From Nemertoderma westbladi (Eukaryota; Xenacoelomorpha; Nemertodermatida; Nemertodermatidae): a DNA stretch of 64,000 nucleotides. The notes under the pieces were generated by a model. That model worked only from the letters and a program-made list of their open reading frames with translations. It was not told the origin of the DNA and did not search any database. Location of the stretch: contig JAUCBJ010007752.1 in assembly GCA_032718475.1 (NCBI GenBank), forward strand, positions 1 through 64,000. Direction: 5' to 3'. Numbering within the stretch: position 1 is the first letter of the stretch; each line of letters starts with the position of its first letter. Below, piece after piece: positions 48,063 to 57,483 of this stretch. The translations under genes were made by a program, and so were the position numbers.

Positions 48063-49786
48063 CAATAGAGTCGTCAGTGAATGTTTGCCTAATCGCCGAC
48101 ATTGTGTCTCGGACTCTCAAAAGACATCCACTTTGTCTCGGAGAAGATCATACGTTCTACATGGAAGGGAGAATTCGTACCGACGTGTTTAGACGATTCC
48201 TTGAACCCTTCTACAACTCCGACGCTCAGTGTAATGCCTTTACTCGAGCAGGATTTAGTATATTTCGAGACGTGTATCTTCGCTGTGCGGGATCTCTTAT
48301 CGAAAGACCATCTATGTTTACATTGTTACCCTATGAAGGAGAACGTATCGTGGAAATTACGGATGAATCACGGCAGACGCGCGCGCCTATCGGTCACCTT
48401 GGTGATGAATTCGAAGTAACTACTACGATCGCCGACGATCCTTTAGAGGAACTTCTTGAGATAGAAAGGAACCTCCCGAAGAAATCTCAGACGGAGATTC
48501 GACAACTTGAAGCAACAGATGCTATAGTTTGTATACAACCTTCAGAAACCTACCAACCCATAGACCCAGATGATTACGATTATAGTATGGGAGGAAGCGC
48601 TCGACCGATTGGAGATCTTATATACGAACGAGTGTGGTACCCTGCCAATACGATGTGTAGTAAATGTGGCGTCGCTGGACATCATATGGCAAAGTGCAGT
48701 GGAAGGCACATTACTACGACTCAGCTAATCTGTGGATGGTGTGGGGATCAAGGGTCTCATACCTTTTATACTTGCTGGAGATTTATGGCTCAATGTACTT
48801 ACTGCAATATAAAAGGACATCGAGCATCTGAATGCCAACTAAGAGACATACCTTATGAACACGAATCTGTAAAACTCGTGAGGAAATTATTTGATGAGTG
48901 GGAAGATTTAGCCGACGAACATGTATCGGCACAAAGAAGACGGTTTCCGATGAGGGCGCATCTTGGATTTTGGGCGGTAAATCCTCAAACGATGATGTCG
49001 GAAGGATATATCTCCGCTATGCCCCAATATGACGAACTTATCGAGGTTGTCGATATTTTGCCCCACGACAGCGGATTCCGAGTGGTGCGCGAGTATCTAC
49101 TACAGATTCACCCGGATAACAAAAACACGTGGAATTTTCAGAAAGTCGTTAATCGGATTACGTATGGTGAATTCGATCGTTTCCGAACTGAAAAACGGAA
49201 TAAAGGAGCTTGGTTAACCGTCGCATGGGCGTACCGAGCCGCGTTTTACCATAAACGTATACGAGCGAGCGTATTCGAGGAAGAGGAGGTCCTAGAGGCG
49301 ACAAATATACCAGCCACTCCGGTTGCGCCGTCTGCACGTCACCCTCGGGAGGACGGACAGGGTAGGATCATACGGGTCCAGAAAGTGGGCCAACAATTAA
49401 AGAAAATTATTAATGTAGAAGAACGCAAGGGAGTTGAGCCGACTATTCGAGTTACTCGGGATACGGTATCACTTCCAAGAGAACCAGTAGGAGGATCGGG
49501 ACATACACCAGCTGATCAACAGGGGGCGCAAGCTACTCTTGGGTCTGCGTCGTCCACTTCTCGCGCGTTCCCAGACGTTCTACCAACTGTAGTGACGACT
49601 GATCGGTCACGAGGAATTGGTCGAGGTTTTGGGGTGCCAAATAGACGAATTTGCGAGGAAATAGTCGCACCGTCTCTCAACGTCCCAGGTAAACCAATGA
49701 CTCGCCCCATTAGTCCCATATCGCGAGCAAAGTCACCTGTGCGCAGTTTTCGAGGACGCGGCAGGGCTCGATCAACTAAGCGATAA
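47987..49786 (+). CDS. Extra ORF C of the BEL element, about 600 aa, three zinc knuckles
   Basis: The open frame starts after the stop at 47986. The first GTG is 48011 and the first ATG is 48161. Numbering from 48011, three retroviral-type knuckles follow: C216-x2-C219-x4-H224-x4-C229; C241-x2-C244-x5-H250-x4-C255; C262-x2-C265-x4-H270-x4-C275. The C-terminus is basic and ends SFRGRGRARSTKR, fitting nucleic-acid binding. Zinc knuckles normally mark nucleocapsid (gag), which here already exists upstream in gag-pol, so a second nucleocapsid-like protein lies 3' of integrase. It could be a captured gag from another element or an accessory RNA-binding protein. I do not recognise the N-terminal part. 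Confidence 0.75.
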   Translation, partial: SQLKWRGCVYWAITSPPRAVLQYYLAIESSVNVCLIADIVSRTLKRHPLCLGEDHTFYMEGRIRTDVFRRFLEPFYNSDAQCNAFTRAGFSIFRDVYLRCAGSLIERPSMFTLLPYEGERIVEITDESRQTRAPIGHLGDEFEVTTTIADDPLEELLEIERNLPKKSQTEIRQLEATDAIVCIQPSETYQPIDPDDYDYSMGGSARPIGDLIYERVWYPANTMCSKCGVAGHHMAKCSGRHITTTQLICGWCGDQGSHTFYTCWRFMAQCTYCNIKGHRASECQLRDIPYEHESVKLVRKLFDEWEDLADEHVSAQRRRFPMRAHLGFWAVNPQTMMSEGYISAMPQYDELIEVVDILPHDSGFRVVREYLLQIHPDNKNTWNFQKVVNRITYGEFDRFRTEKRNKGAWLTVAWAYRAAFYHKRIRASVFEEEEVLEATNIPATPVAPSARHPREDGQGRIIRVQKVGQQLKKIINVEERKGVEPTIRVTRDTVSLPREPVGGSGHTPADQQGAQATLGSASSTSRAFPDVLPTVVTTDRSRGIGRGFGVPNRRICEEIVAPSLNVPGKPMTRPISPISRAKSPVRSFRGRGRARSTKR

Positions 49787-49806
49787 AAGGGAGGGCAAGG
49801 GTGGAC

Positions 49807-50397
49807 GTAAGACTCGTGAGCCTTTCTTGTGAATTTGTGATTTATTTTGAATTATATGTTTTATATTTAGAAATTAGTAAAACTTATATTTTATATTTGT
49901 GCTTATTCCGAACTTATGCAATTTATATTGTTCCGAATATTATGCAATTTATATTTTATAAGCAGTATTTGTATTTACAGTGAAATAGAAAGTAAGAGTA
50001 GATGGAAGACTCGTGGGCCTTTCTTATAGTTTTATTTGTAAAGTGTTATATTTTGTATTTAGAAAGTTTTATAGTCAGAAAGTTTTGTGCTCAGAAAGAC
50101 TCATATTTGTAATTATTCCAAACTTATGCAATCTACATTTAGGTACGAAAGTATTTGTAATTATTTGAATTTATGCAATATTTGAGATGCAATAGTGGAT
50201 GGAAGACTCGCGAGCCTTTCTTATTGTTTTCATTTATTTGTATTTGTAATTGTTTGAATTTATGCAATATTGAGATGCAATAGATTTATATTGGTGAATT
50301 TAATTTGGATTTATATTGTACTTACTTAGTAAAGCCTTAAATACGTAAAGTCTGAATTTGTAATTATTTTTGTATCGAATCATTACGTAGAAAGGAA
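49807..50397 (+). repeat. 197-bp tandem units headed by motif copies 7-9
   Basis: Motif copies begin at 49807 (GTAAGACTCGTGAGCCTTTC), 50004 (GGAAGACTCGTGGGCCTTTC) and 50201 (GGAAGACTCGCGAGCCTTTC), exactly 197 bp apart. Between them the units are AT-rich and diverged, sharing strings such as TTATGCAATTTATATT and GAGATGCAATAG. The motif is the best conserved part. No gene is present. Confidence 0.88.
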
Positions 50398-50516
50398 GTA
50401 TTGTTTGAAATTTAATTGTAACTATGTAAGTACGCCCTAAGTATTTTATAGTTTGATTGATTATTGGTGAAAACCGTATATTTTATGCACGATAATATCC
50501 TGTTTTCATGGAGCGG
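50398..50516 (+). other. End of internal region before 3' LTR
   Basis: AT-rich sequence with no gene. A polypurine primer site should lie at the LTR edge; only a weak ATGGAGCGG string is present. Confidence 0.4.
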
Positions 50517-52471
50517 TATAGAATTATATTCCCTAAATGCCGTGGATTTTCAAAATTTATTTTTTATTCGAATTAACTTTGTAAAGATTGCTTTGAGTTC
50601 TCATTTGTATTGGTTCTATCATTTGTACATCTATCGGTCAAGTGGTTCAGTAGCTCAGTCGGTAGAGCGTTGGAAATTATATGTGTAGTAGGTATTGAGT
50701 TCGAATCCTAGTAAGTGCGAATTATTTTTTGTGCAGAATTTCAACTCATTTAAATTAACCGCTACAAATTAATTGCATTTGCCTGTACCAATGAGACTGT
50801 AGTTATTTGATTGTAACCAATGTCGTGCAAGTTATATATTAGCTGGACTAATAGCTATCTTTAAAACCTTGTTAGAATTTATAGAACAATCGAGAATTTT
50901 CTCGATTGATTGCGGCACAAATTTAGTATATAAAGGTGCGATTTCGTTCATTATTATTGCTTACACAAACTTCTTATACAATCTATTATATCAATATTCA
51001 CATCTATTCTGTCGTGCTTAGTTTATTTCAGATTACATTGTACATATTATTATAATCTTTTGTAATAAAAGTTAGAAATACTTGTCAATCTCAGCCCTTT
51101 TCTATCTGTTTTACCATGGATTCACTACGGTGAACAAACTTAGGGACAGGATGGCCGGCTAGAGATCGGGCCGCAGCAATGAACGGGAACATCACGGGAA
51201 TGTAGACGAGAGACAACCCGCAATACCATCTAGAGTTATTCGCCCATCGCCTGAAAGGTTAGACAGCGTTCGATCCTTGCTACCTAAGTATAAGACCAAA
51301 AGATCAAAAAGGTAGACATAGTGACACGCTGTAAGCCTAAAATTACATCATAGGGACTGTACTGTCTTGATTCAGGAAAAACCGCAGTAGACCTTCATAT
51401 TCCTACGGGGGGGGGGGGGGGGGGGGAGAGCGCAGGCAGATACTAGTACGCAGATAGGACGTAGGCACACCGGTACGAAGCATACAAATTGGTTAGGGTG
51501 CAGCAAACTGTACGCTTAACTCTTGCTAAGTACAGGTGCGTCTGTGACTATTTGCCGTACAACGGTGTCCATTACATCAGAACTTGTAGGCTAGGAGGGT
51601 TATTGTGTTTTCACCTGAATTAGGATTGTACCGTTCAGGCGGTAGGGCAGTTTACACTAGGCGCAAATAAATTGAGGCTATCAGGGATATACTAACATCT
51701 ACCGTGTCCCCGCCAACGCCCTAATAGGAAGTTACCCGGACTACCTGGGTGACTAAAATTCTAGATAGGAGCCAGGATAGCTATTAGTACCCGTACGCCT
51801 ACAGTAGTAAACTAACACATCTCTTCTTAGTATCAGGGACCTGGTACCTAAAATTGCCGAATTCTGGGCGTAGTATTAACCTTATGCCTGAATTTGAGTC
51901 CTGGAAATACGCAAGAGGGGAAGGAACCTTATCATTCGTGAGTATTAGACCTACAAGTTATAAAATTAGAATATTCGTAAAATGCACACCGTACCCAGTA
52001 ATTATATATGTGAAGGAGCAAAACTGCTTTTGACCGTTCAGAATTAACACACGCGCGTTAGAAATTATTTACACCTCAAAATATATAAAATTAACTTTCG
52101 TCCTTACTGCACTTTGCTCGCTAGTTAGACATCTCCAAATATCTGCCTCTGTACCTAGCTAGCGTCCCTTTGCCCAACCATATAAATCACACCGCGGCAA
52201 AGTATACGAGCCCCTTAGTCCGTCAGTGAGTCAGCCTGATTTTAGGATTCGCTGCGCGGGATTTTGTTTTCTCGAAGTTTGTCTGCTCGTAGACTGTTTT
52301 CTGCCTCACCGGTCATAAGAGATCGATACTGCAATATATTCGCTTACTTAGAGTTTACTGTTTTGGTGAGAAGGTCGGATTTATGATTTGATTCACAAAC
52401 TTTACAGTAAGATATTGCAGGTATTGTTACCGTCTCTTCCGATAGTAGGAATAGGCGTATCTCTTCAATTA
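50517..52471 (+). repeat. 3' LTR (1955 bp)
   Basis: Near-identical to the 5' LTR. tRNA-like boxes at 50651-50662 and 50697-50708, inverted repeat 50887-50908, TATA 50927-50935, AATAAA 51064-51069, G-run near 51407-51426. It ends CTTCAATTA and is followed by GGTAT. Confidence 0.95.
50651..50708 (+). promoter_or_regulatory. tRNA-like A and B boxes in 3' LTR
   Basis: Same as 34156-34213. In the 3' LTR these boxes would direct any RNA polymerase III transcript out toward the flank. Confidence 0.7.
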
Positions 52472-52600
52472 GGTATAGCTCCACTGGAATGCACCAAGGT
52501 GTTGTCAAATTGGAAACTGCCATGAAAGCATAGGTGCCATAGGTGCAGTATTTGTGTGAAGCAAGAGTGGCTGACAGACACAAATTCCAAACCACGAAGG
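52472..52600 (+). pseudogene. pogo/jerky-like DDE_1 transposase relic, copy 3 (right half)
   Basis: Begins with the right GGTAT duplication and continues the relic exactly as in copies 1 and 2 (ATAGCTCCACTGGAATGCAC) to the CCACGAAGG junction with the satellite block head. Confidence 0.85.
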
Positions 52601-52675
52601 TATGGCATACATTTTGTATTTTTATTCGCTAATTATATTCGTCCCAAATTTCATGCTATTTATTCACGAATATTG

Positions 52676-52945
52676 TCGCGACTTTATTATTTTAGTCGCG
52701 ACTTTATTATTAAAGTCGCGACTTTATTATTAAAGTCGCGACTTTATTATTAAAGTCGCGACTTTATTATTAAAGTCGCGACTTTATTATTAAAGTCGCG
52801 ACTTTATTATTAAAGTCGCGACTTTATTATTAAAGTCGCGACTTCATTATTAAAGTCGCAACTTTATTATTTTAGTGGCGACTTTATTATTTTAGTCGCG
52901 ACTTTATTATTAAAGTCGCGACTTTATTATTAAAGTCACAACTTT
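52676..52945. repeat. 20-bp palindromic satellite array, locus 4
   Basis: About 13 units, more regular than elsewhere. It leads directly into the left inverted repeat of the next transposon. Confidence 0.93.
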
Positions 52946-54030
52946 ATTCGTATTAAAGTCGCGATTTTGATTGGATACTTCGCTTCTCCACCTTATTATA
53001 AGGCTTAGGCATAGAGTTGAATATTGTTTTCTTGTTACTCAGTACCTTAATGCACTCTACTCTAGCATATACAGATATAGATAGACGGAAATTGAAAGTA
53101 AAATAGGCTACCCTTATATCTGAAGCTGTCTTTCATGGCAGCATGCAACACAACTGGCCTAGGCCATGTGCTAGCTGTGCAGTAGTCTAAATGGGACAGT
53201 CTGGCTCTAAGGCAATTTAACTGAGGTTACTGGTTGCATATTCCTGTAATTGTAATTATGGCTGAGGACTTTATTTCCAAAATTAGATCCACGTATAACA
53301 CATGTCTAACTATTTTAAATGGTGGTGTGGGTAGTTCACGAGCTGTCACGGGTGCTTACTTACAAGAACTAAATGGACAGTTGAATCATTCTATGGCATG
53401 TTTAGAACTGATAAACTCATCTAAAGCACCAGACAACTCTCTTGGTTTAGAATGTGCTAAAGATCGCAATCTACTTCAGCAATGTTTAATTTCAAAGACA
53501 CAACTGAGCAAAACACTGCAACACAATAATGACTGTACATCCCTTTCGAGTAGTAGCCTCACTCCTATTTTGGAACAGGCAACGGCTGGTCGGCCTAAAC
53601 TCTCTATTCCAAAAAAATCTCTGCAATATCTAAAGAGCTGCGGATTTTCCTGGATCCAAATTGCTGGATTGTTTAAAGTTAGTAGGTCCACTATAATGAC
53701 TCGAGTGCGTGCTTTTGGTCTTACGAAACCACTAGTAACTGTAAGTGATGAAGAACTTAACTCTGCCATCGATAAACTCCATCTTGATTTCCCTCTGGCT
53801 GGATGTTGGCTTATAAACTCGATGCTACGTACACAGTACAATTATTTACCTAGAGTTAGTGAAGCCTTGACTGGTATCATACACCAACTATCTATATGCT
53901 AGAGTAGAGTGCATTACGGCACTGAGTAACAAAAGAACAATATCCAACTCTAACCAACCAATGTTCTCCTGCTTAAAGCCTTATGTGGAGAAGCGAAGTA
54001 TCCAATCAAAATAGCGACTTTAATACGAAT
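52946..54030 (+). mobile_element. TIR DNA transposon with truncated HTH transposase
   Basis: Inverted repeats 52946-53077 and 53889-54030 match over about 130 bp: shared ATTCGTATTAAAGTCGC, TTTTGATTGGATACTTCGCT, TTGTTACTCAGT and AATGCACTCTACTCTAGCAT. The outermost part contains the AAAGTCGC half of the satellite palindrome. The stop codon of the internal gene lies inside the right repeat. Only the DNA-binding part of a transposase is encoded, so the copy is non-autonomous. Confidence 0.85.
53258..53902 (+). CDS. N-terminal helix-turn-helix part of a DDE/integrase-type transposase (truncated)
   Basis: From the ATG at 53258, 214 codons. The first half is helical with no recognised fold. The second half has GRPKLSIPKKSLQYLKSCGF, FSWIQIAGLFKVSRSTI and VSDEELNSAIDKLHLDFPLA, which resembles the helix-turn-helix region preceding an rve-type integrase core in a family of transposon proteins of fish and cnidarians. 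The catalytic core is missing: the frame stops just after the point where it should begin. It might act as a repressor of the full-length element, which is inference. Both inverted repeats lie close on either side. Confidence 0.7.
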   Translation: MAEDFISKIRSTYNTCLTILNGGVGSSRAVTGAYLQELNGQLNHSMACLELINSSKAPDNSLGLECAKDRNLLQQCLISKTQLSKTLQHNNDCTSLSSSSLTPILEQATAGRPKLSIPKKSLQYLKSCGFSWIQIAGLFKVSRSTIMTRVRAFGLTKPLVTVSDEELNSAIDKLHLDFPLAGCWLINSMLRTQYNYLPRVSEALTGIIHQLSIC

Positions 54031-54075
54031 AAAGTCGCGACTTTAATACGAATAAAGTCGCAACTTTAATACGAA
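54012..54075. repeat. Satellite variant with 23-bp unit at transposon end
   Basis: Units GCGACTTTAATACGAATAAA-GTC repeated at the right end of the TIR transposon. It has the same palindromic core as the 20-bp satellite but a different spacer. Confidence 0.85.
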
Positions 54076-54570
54076 TCAGACTCTATACAACATTGGAGGT
54101 GAATAATTTATTGACTTGTACTGACTGACAGACTGCTTGGCGCCATATGCCCAACCGTTTCTAACTGCTAATACTGTCACTGATTGCCGTCCATGTCATC
54201 GAATAAGCGTTGCTGCGGTTGCAATGCAAAGTGCGCCTGCATCAAGAGGGCGCTGTGCAAAGTGTGCCTGCATCAAGGCGGGACGGCCGTGCACAAACTG
54301 TGGACCTGTGAAGTCCGACAACTGCAGAAATCCGATACGGGTGGCTCCTAGGTCAGTGTCCTCGAAACCATTACCCACTCGGGATGACGTCACGGACTCA
54401 CGTTGTTTCTCCAGTACTCAGCCCGTCGATCAGAGCCTCACGCCCACATCGAATGTTGATGAAACTATTTTGGACCTCGACGTAACTCCAGTTCCCCCCA
54501 CACCTTCAGGTTCAACCGGGAATCATTTATATTTTGGGGGCTTCTACTTTGAAGGTTTCTCAGGTCTCGG

Positions 54571-54765
54571 GGCGTCCGCCACGAGCGCCACAGTTAACGG
54601 GGCATCCACCACAAGCACCACAGTTAGCGGGGCATCCACCACGAGCGCCACAGTTAGCGGGGCATCCGCCATGAGCGCCACAGTTAGCGGGGCATCCACC
54701 ATGAGTGCCACAGTTAGCGGGGAGTCCGCCATGAGCGCCGCAGTTAGTGGGGCTTCCGCCTGTAT
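54571..54765. repeat. 30-bp coding minisatellite 1 (six units)
   Basis: Exact 30-bp period, unit GGCATCCACCACGAGCGCCA + CAGTTAGCGG, starting at 54571, encoding GASTTSATVS-type decapeptides. Confidence 0.95.
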
Positions 54766-54767
54766 CG

Positions 54768-55370
54768 CCCCCCTCAACCCTACGGTGTCTGATGTTGCCC
54801 CCTCACCGATACGGTGTCCGGTGTTGCCCCACTATCACAACGGTGTCCAGTGTCGCCCCCCTCAACCCTACGGTGTCAGATGTTGCCCCCCTCGCCCCTA
54901 TGGTGTCCTGTGATGCCCCCCTCAACCCTACGGTGTCCGATGTTGCCTCACCCGCCCCTATGGTGTCCGGTGTTGCCCCCCTCGTCCCTACAGTGTCCGG
55001 TGGTGCCCGCCTCGCCCCCACGGTGCCCAGCGTTGCCCCCCTCGCCCAAATGGTGCTTAGTGCTGCCCGCCGGGCCCCCATGGTGTCTGGTGTCTCCCCC
55101 CTCACCCCTACGGTGTCCGGTGTTGCCCCCCTCGCCCCCAAAGGTGTCCGGTGTTGCCCCCCTCGCCCCTACAGTGTCCGGTGCTGCCCCCCTCGCCCCT
55201 ATGGTGTCTGGTGTTGCCACCATCGCCCCAATGGTTGTCTGGTGTTGCCCCCCTCACCCAAATGGTGTCTGGTGCTGCCCCCTGGGCCCCCAGGGTGTCT
55301 GGTGTCTCCCCCTTGCCCCTACAGTGTCCGGGGTTTCCCCCCTCGCCCCAATGGTGTCTAGTGCGCCACC
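54768..55370. repeat. 30-bp coding minisatellite 2 (about 20 units)
   Basis: Units such as CCCTACGGTGTCCGATGTTG + CCCCCCTCGC, period about 30 bp, encoding Pro/Ala/Val/Ser-rich text like VAPLAPMVSG. Single-base changes in unit length shift the frame within the array, so long open frames on both strands are artefacts of composition. Confidence 0.92.
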
Positions 55371-57362
55371 GATCACCACAGCAACACAACCACGTGGAAC
55401 CACGCCGCCGCCGAGTGCCACAATGCCAATAGCTGCCCCAATCCTGCCAATGAACGCCAACTCCAACAGAATAGTTTCCTGGGGCAATGTAAGGCTACCC
55501 TTAATTCAGTTGGAGACCTCGATCAATGGCGTCTACGACGTCATTGTTCACTGGCGACCCAATCTATTTTTGGTTCCACAGGGTATGGTTGGGCGCGATT
55601 TTGTGGCAGGAATGTCCAATCTTCTGTCACTAGTGACGACGGGGAACCCTCTGCAGTCGTTTAGATGAAGGCGTTGATGGCGGCCCCGGCTTTTTTGCTC
55701 CAGAAACCAAGCCGCGCATCAACAATGGCGACACACTGGTGGGTTCTAGAACACTGGCTGGAAAGTTGGAAACGCGGCGAATTCGGTGAACTCCTCGTGG
55801 AAGCCAGAGCGATTCAGGCGCACCTCCCCAAGCAACGTTTCCGAGCCGAGTCTCAGAATGTGGCCATGCAGAAAGCGTTTGTGCGTCACATGTTGGTGGG
55901 AAACGTGTCTGCGGCGACAAGGGGTCTCAGCGACCTGAACCGGTGGAAACCGCTGAAGTTGGATGATACTTTCGTGGACAAAGACGGAACAACGAAGATT
56001 GTACTCAATGTTCTGCAGGAGAAACACCCGGCTGCGAAACCCGCCGATGAGTCGATTCTCCTCACTGATTTCGATGGAGCCCCAGAATACCACAGCGTGA
56101 TATTCGAGCGCCTGAATGGACAGCTCATCTTGTCCAGTCTTCTCAGGATGCGTGGAAACGCTGCAGGACCTTCGGGGTTGGACGTCCAGGGATGGAAACA
56201 TCTCCTGACGAGGTTCCAGAACCAATCAACGGAGCTTTGTGACTGAATCGCCGATCTGGGGAAACTCATATCACAGACTGTTCTTCCTCCAGGAACTCTT
56301 ACACCATTTCTGTCCGCCCGACTGCTCGTGCTTGATAAGAACCCCGGAGTCTGTCCCATCGGGATAGGCGAGGTTCTCCGCCGGGTGGTCGGCCAGACGG
56401 CGATGACCTATATCCGCGGGGATCTACAGGAGGTGGGCGGCTCCCTCCAGATGTGCCTCGGCCAGAAGGCCGGCATCGAGTCCGCCATCCACTCGCTGAA
56501 CGACAAGTTCGCCACGGACGATTGCGACGCCGTCCTCCAGATCGACGCCACGAACGCGTTCAACGCGCTGAACCGCGAGGCAGCGCTGCACAATATCCGG
56601 CTGGTCTGCCCCGCGCTCCACACCATCGTAGTGAATTGCTACGACCAGCCGTTGTGTTTGTTTGTAACGAGACAATGTTCTCGGAGGAGGGCTCGACGCA
56701 GGGCGACCCGGCGGCGATGCCGTTGTTTGGCGTCGGTCTCGTCCCGTTACTCGCTGAGCTTATGCGCGCCTGTACTGTCGTTCAGAAGTGGTACGTGGAT
56801 GATGGGAACACCGTGGGGAATCTCAAGGAACTCCGGAAGTTCTGGGATGTGGTGTCGGTGAGGGGGCCTCTCTACGGGTACTACCCGACTAAGTGCTGCC
56901 TCACTGTCAAGCCGGAGAAGTTGGAGGAGGCGAAGGAGATGTTCGCGGACACTGGCGTTGCCATCGACACGGTGGGTAACAAACTCCTCGGCGGCGTAAT
57001 CGGGACCGAGGAGTTCCGGCGGGAGTACATCGAGCGGAAGGTGGAGGAGTTCACCGCTGACGTGGATTGCCTCGCCACCATCGCCACAGTCGACCCGCAC
57101 TGCGCATACGCTGGCCTCGCCTTCGGTCTCTCCTGCCGGTGGCGGTTCTTGGCGCGCGTTGTCCCGGGGGCCACGGACTCCTTTGGGAAGTTGGAGGATG
57201 CTGTGGAGCAGTGCCTCTGTCGGATCGTTGACTAGCCGGTGGTATCGGCGATGGAACACGAGTTGCTGTCGCTACCAGTTCGGGACGGGGGGTTAGGGAT
57301 CCCGGGTTCCCGAGGATCTACGACCCCAATACGAGAACTCCCGGAGGATCTACAATAACAAA

Positions 57363-57482
57363 TACACCAAACAATGTACCGGTATAAAGGTATTGTCCAA
57401 CATAACATATAGGATTACCCCTAAAGCTTTGCAGTTTATTTCCAAGGGGGTCATTTATGTTACTTGGTTACAAATTATAAAG
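57363..57482 (-). repeat. Satellite-block tail, reversed copy E1
   Basis: Reverse complement of the tail sequence at 23022-23140. It leads into a reversed satellite array. Confidence 0.85.
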
Positions 57483-57483
57483 T

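Larger units (their letters stand above)
34022..52471 (+). mobile_element. 18.45-kb BEL/Pao-type LTR retrotransposon with extra 3' ORFs
   Basis: Complete element: 5' LTR 34022-35973, leader with hairpins, one gag-pol frame 36783-45404, three additional frames 46062-49786, a 197-bp repeat region, and 3' LTR 50517-52471. The LTRs differ by only about two substitutions plus poly-G-tract length changes, and all frames are open, so insertion is recent and the element may be active. BEL/Pao elements are commonly 6-10 kb; the extra length here comes from long LTRs, a long gag and about 5 kb between integrase and 3' LTR. A 20-nt motif recurs nine times across it. Confidence 0.95.
54137..57300 (+). 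pseudogene. RT-encoding retroelement, GC-rich, broken by frameshifts
   Basis: N-terminal Cys-rich motif CAKCACIKAGRPCTNC (about 54270-54320), Ser/Thr linker, two coding minisatellites (54571-55370), then SWGNVRLPLIQLETSING and MVGRDFVAGMSNLL (to 55668). The frame shifts to KALMAAPAFLLQKPSR, GNAAGPSGLDVQGWKHLL (55665-56246), shifts again to DKNPGVCPIGIGEVLRR, QIDATNAFNALNREAALHN (RT motif A; 56328 on), shifts near 56660 to STQGDPAAMPLFG (motif B), KWYVDDGN (motif C; 56453-57235) and a tail to about 57300. The same protein type occurs in many cnidarian and other animal genomes; its retroelement clade is uncertain to me. It is markedly GC-richer than its neighbours, especially 56340-57300. At least three frame changes plus a stop at 57233 make it dead. 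Confidence 0.8.

Noticed and set aside
46062-49786. Envelope gene of the LTR element
   Set aside because: No signal peptide, membrane segment or furin-like site is seen; zinc knuckles and a basic tail argue for nucleic-acid binding.
54544-55487. Long minus-strand frames over the 30-bp minisatellites
   Set aside because: They are composition artefacts of a period divisible by three; no domain is visible.
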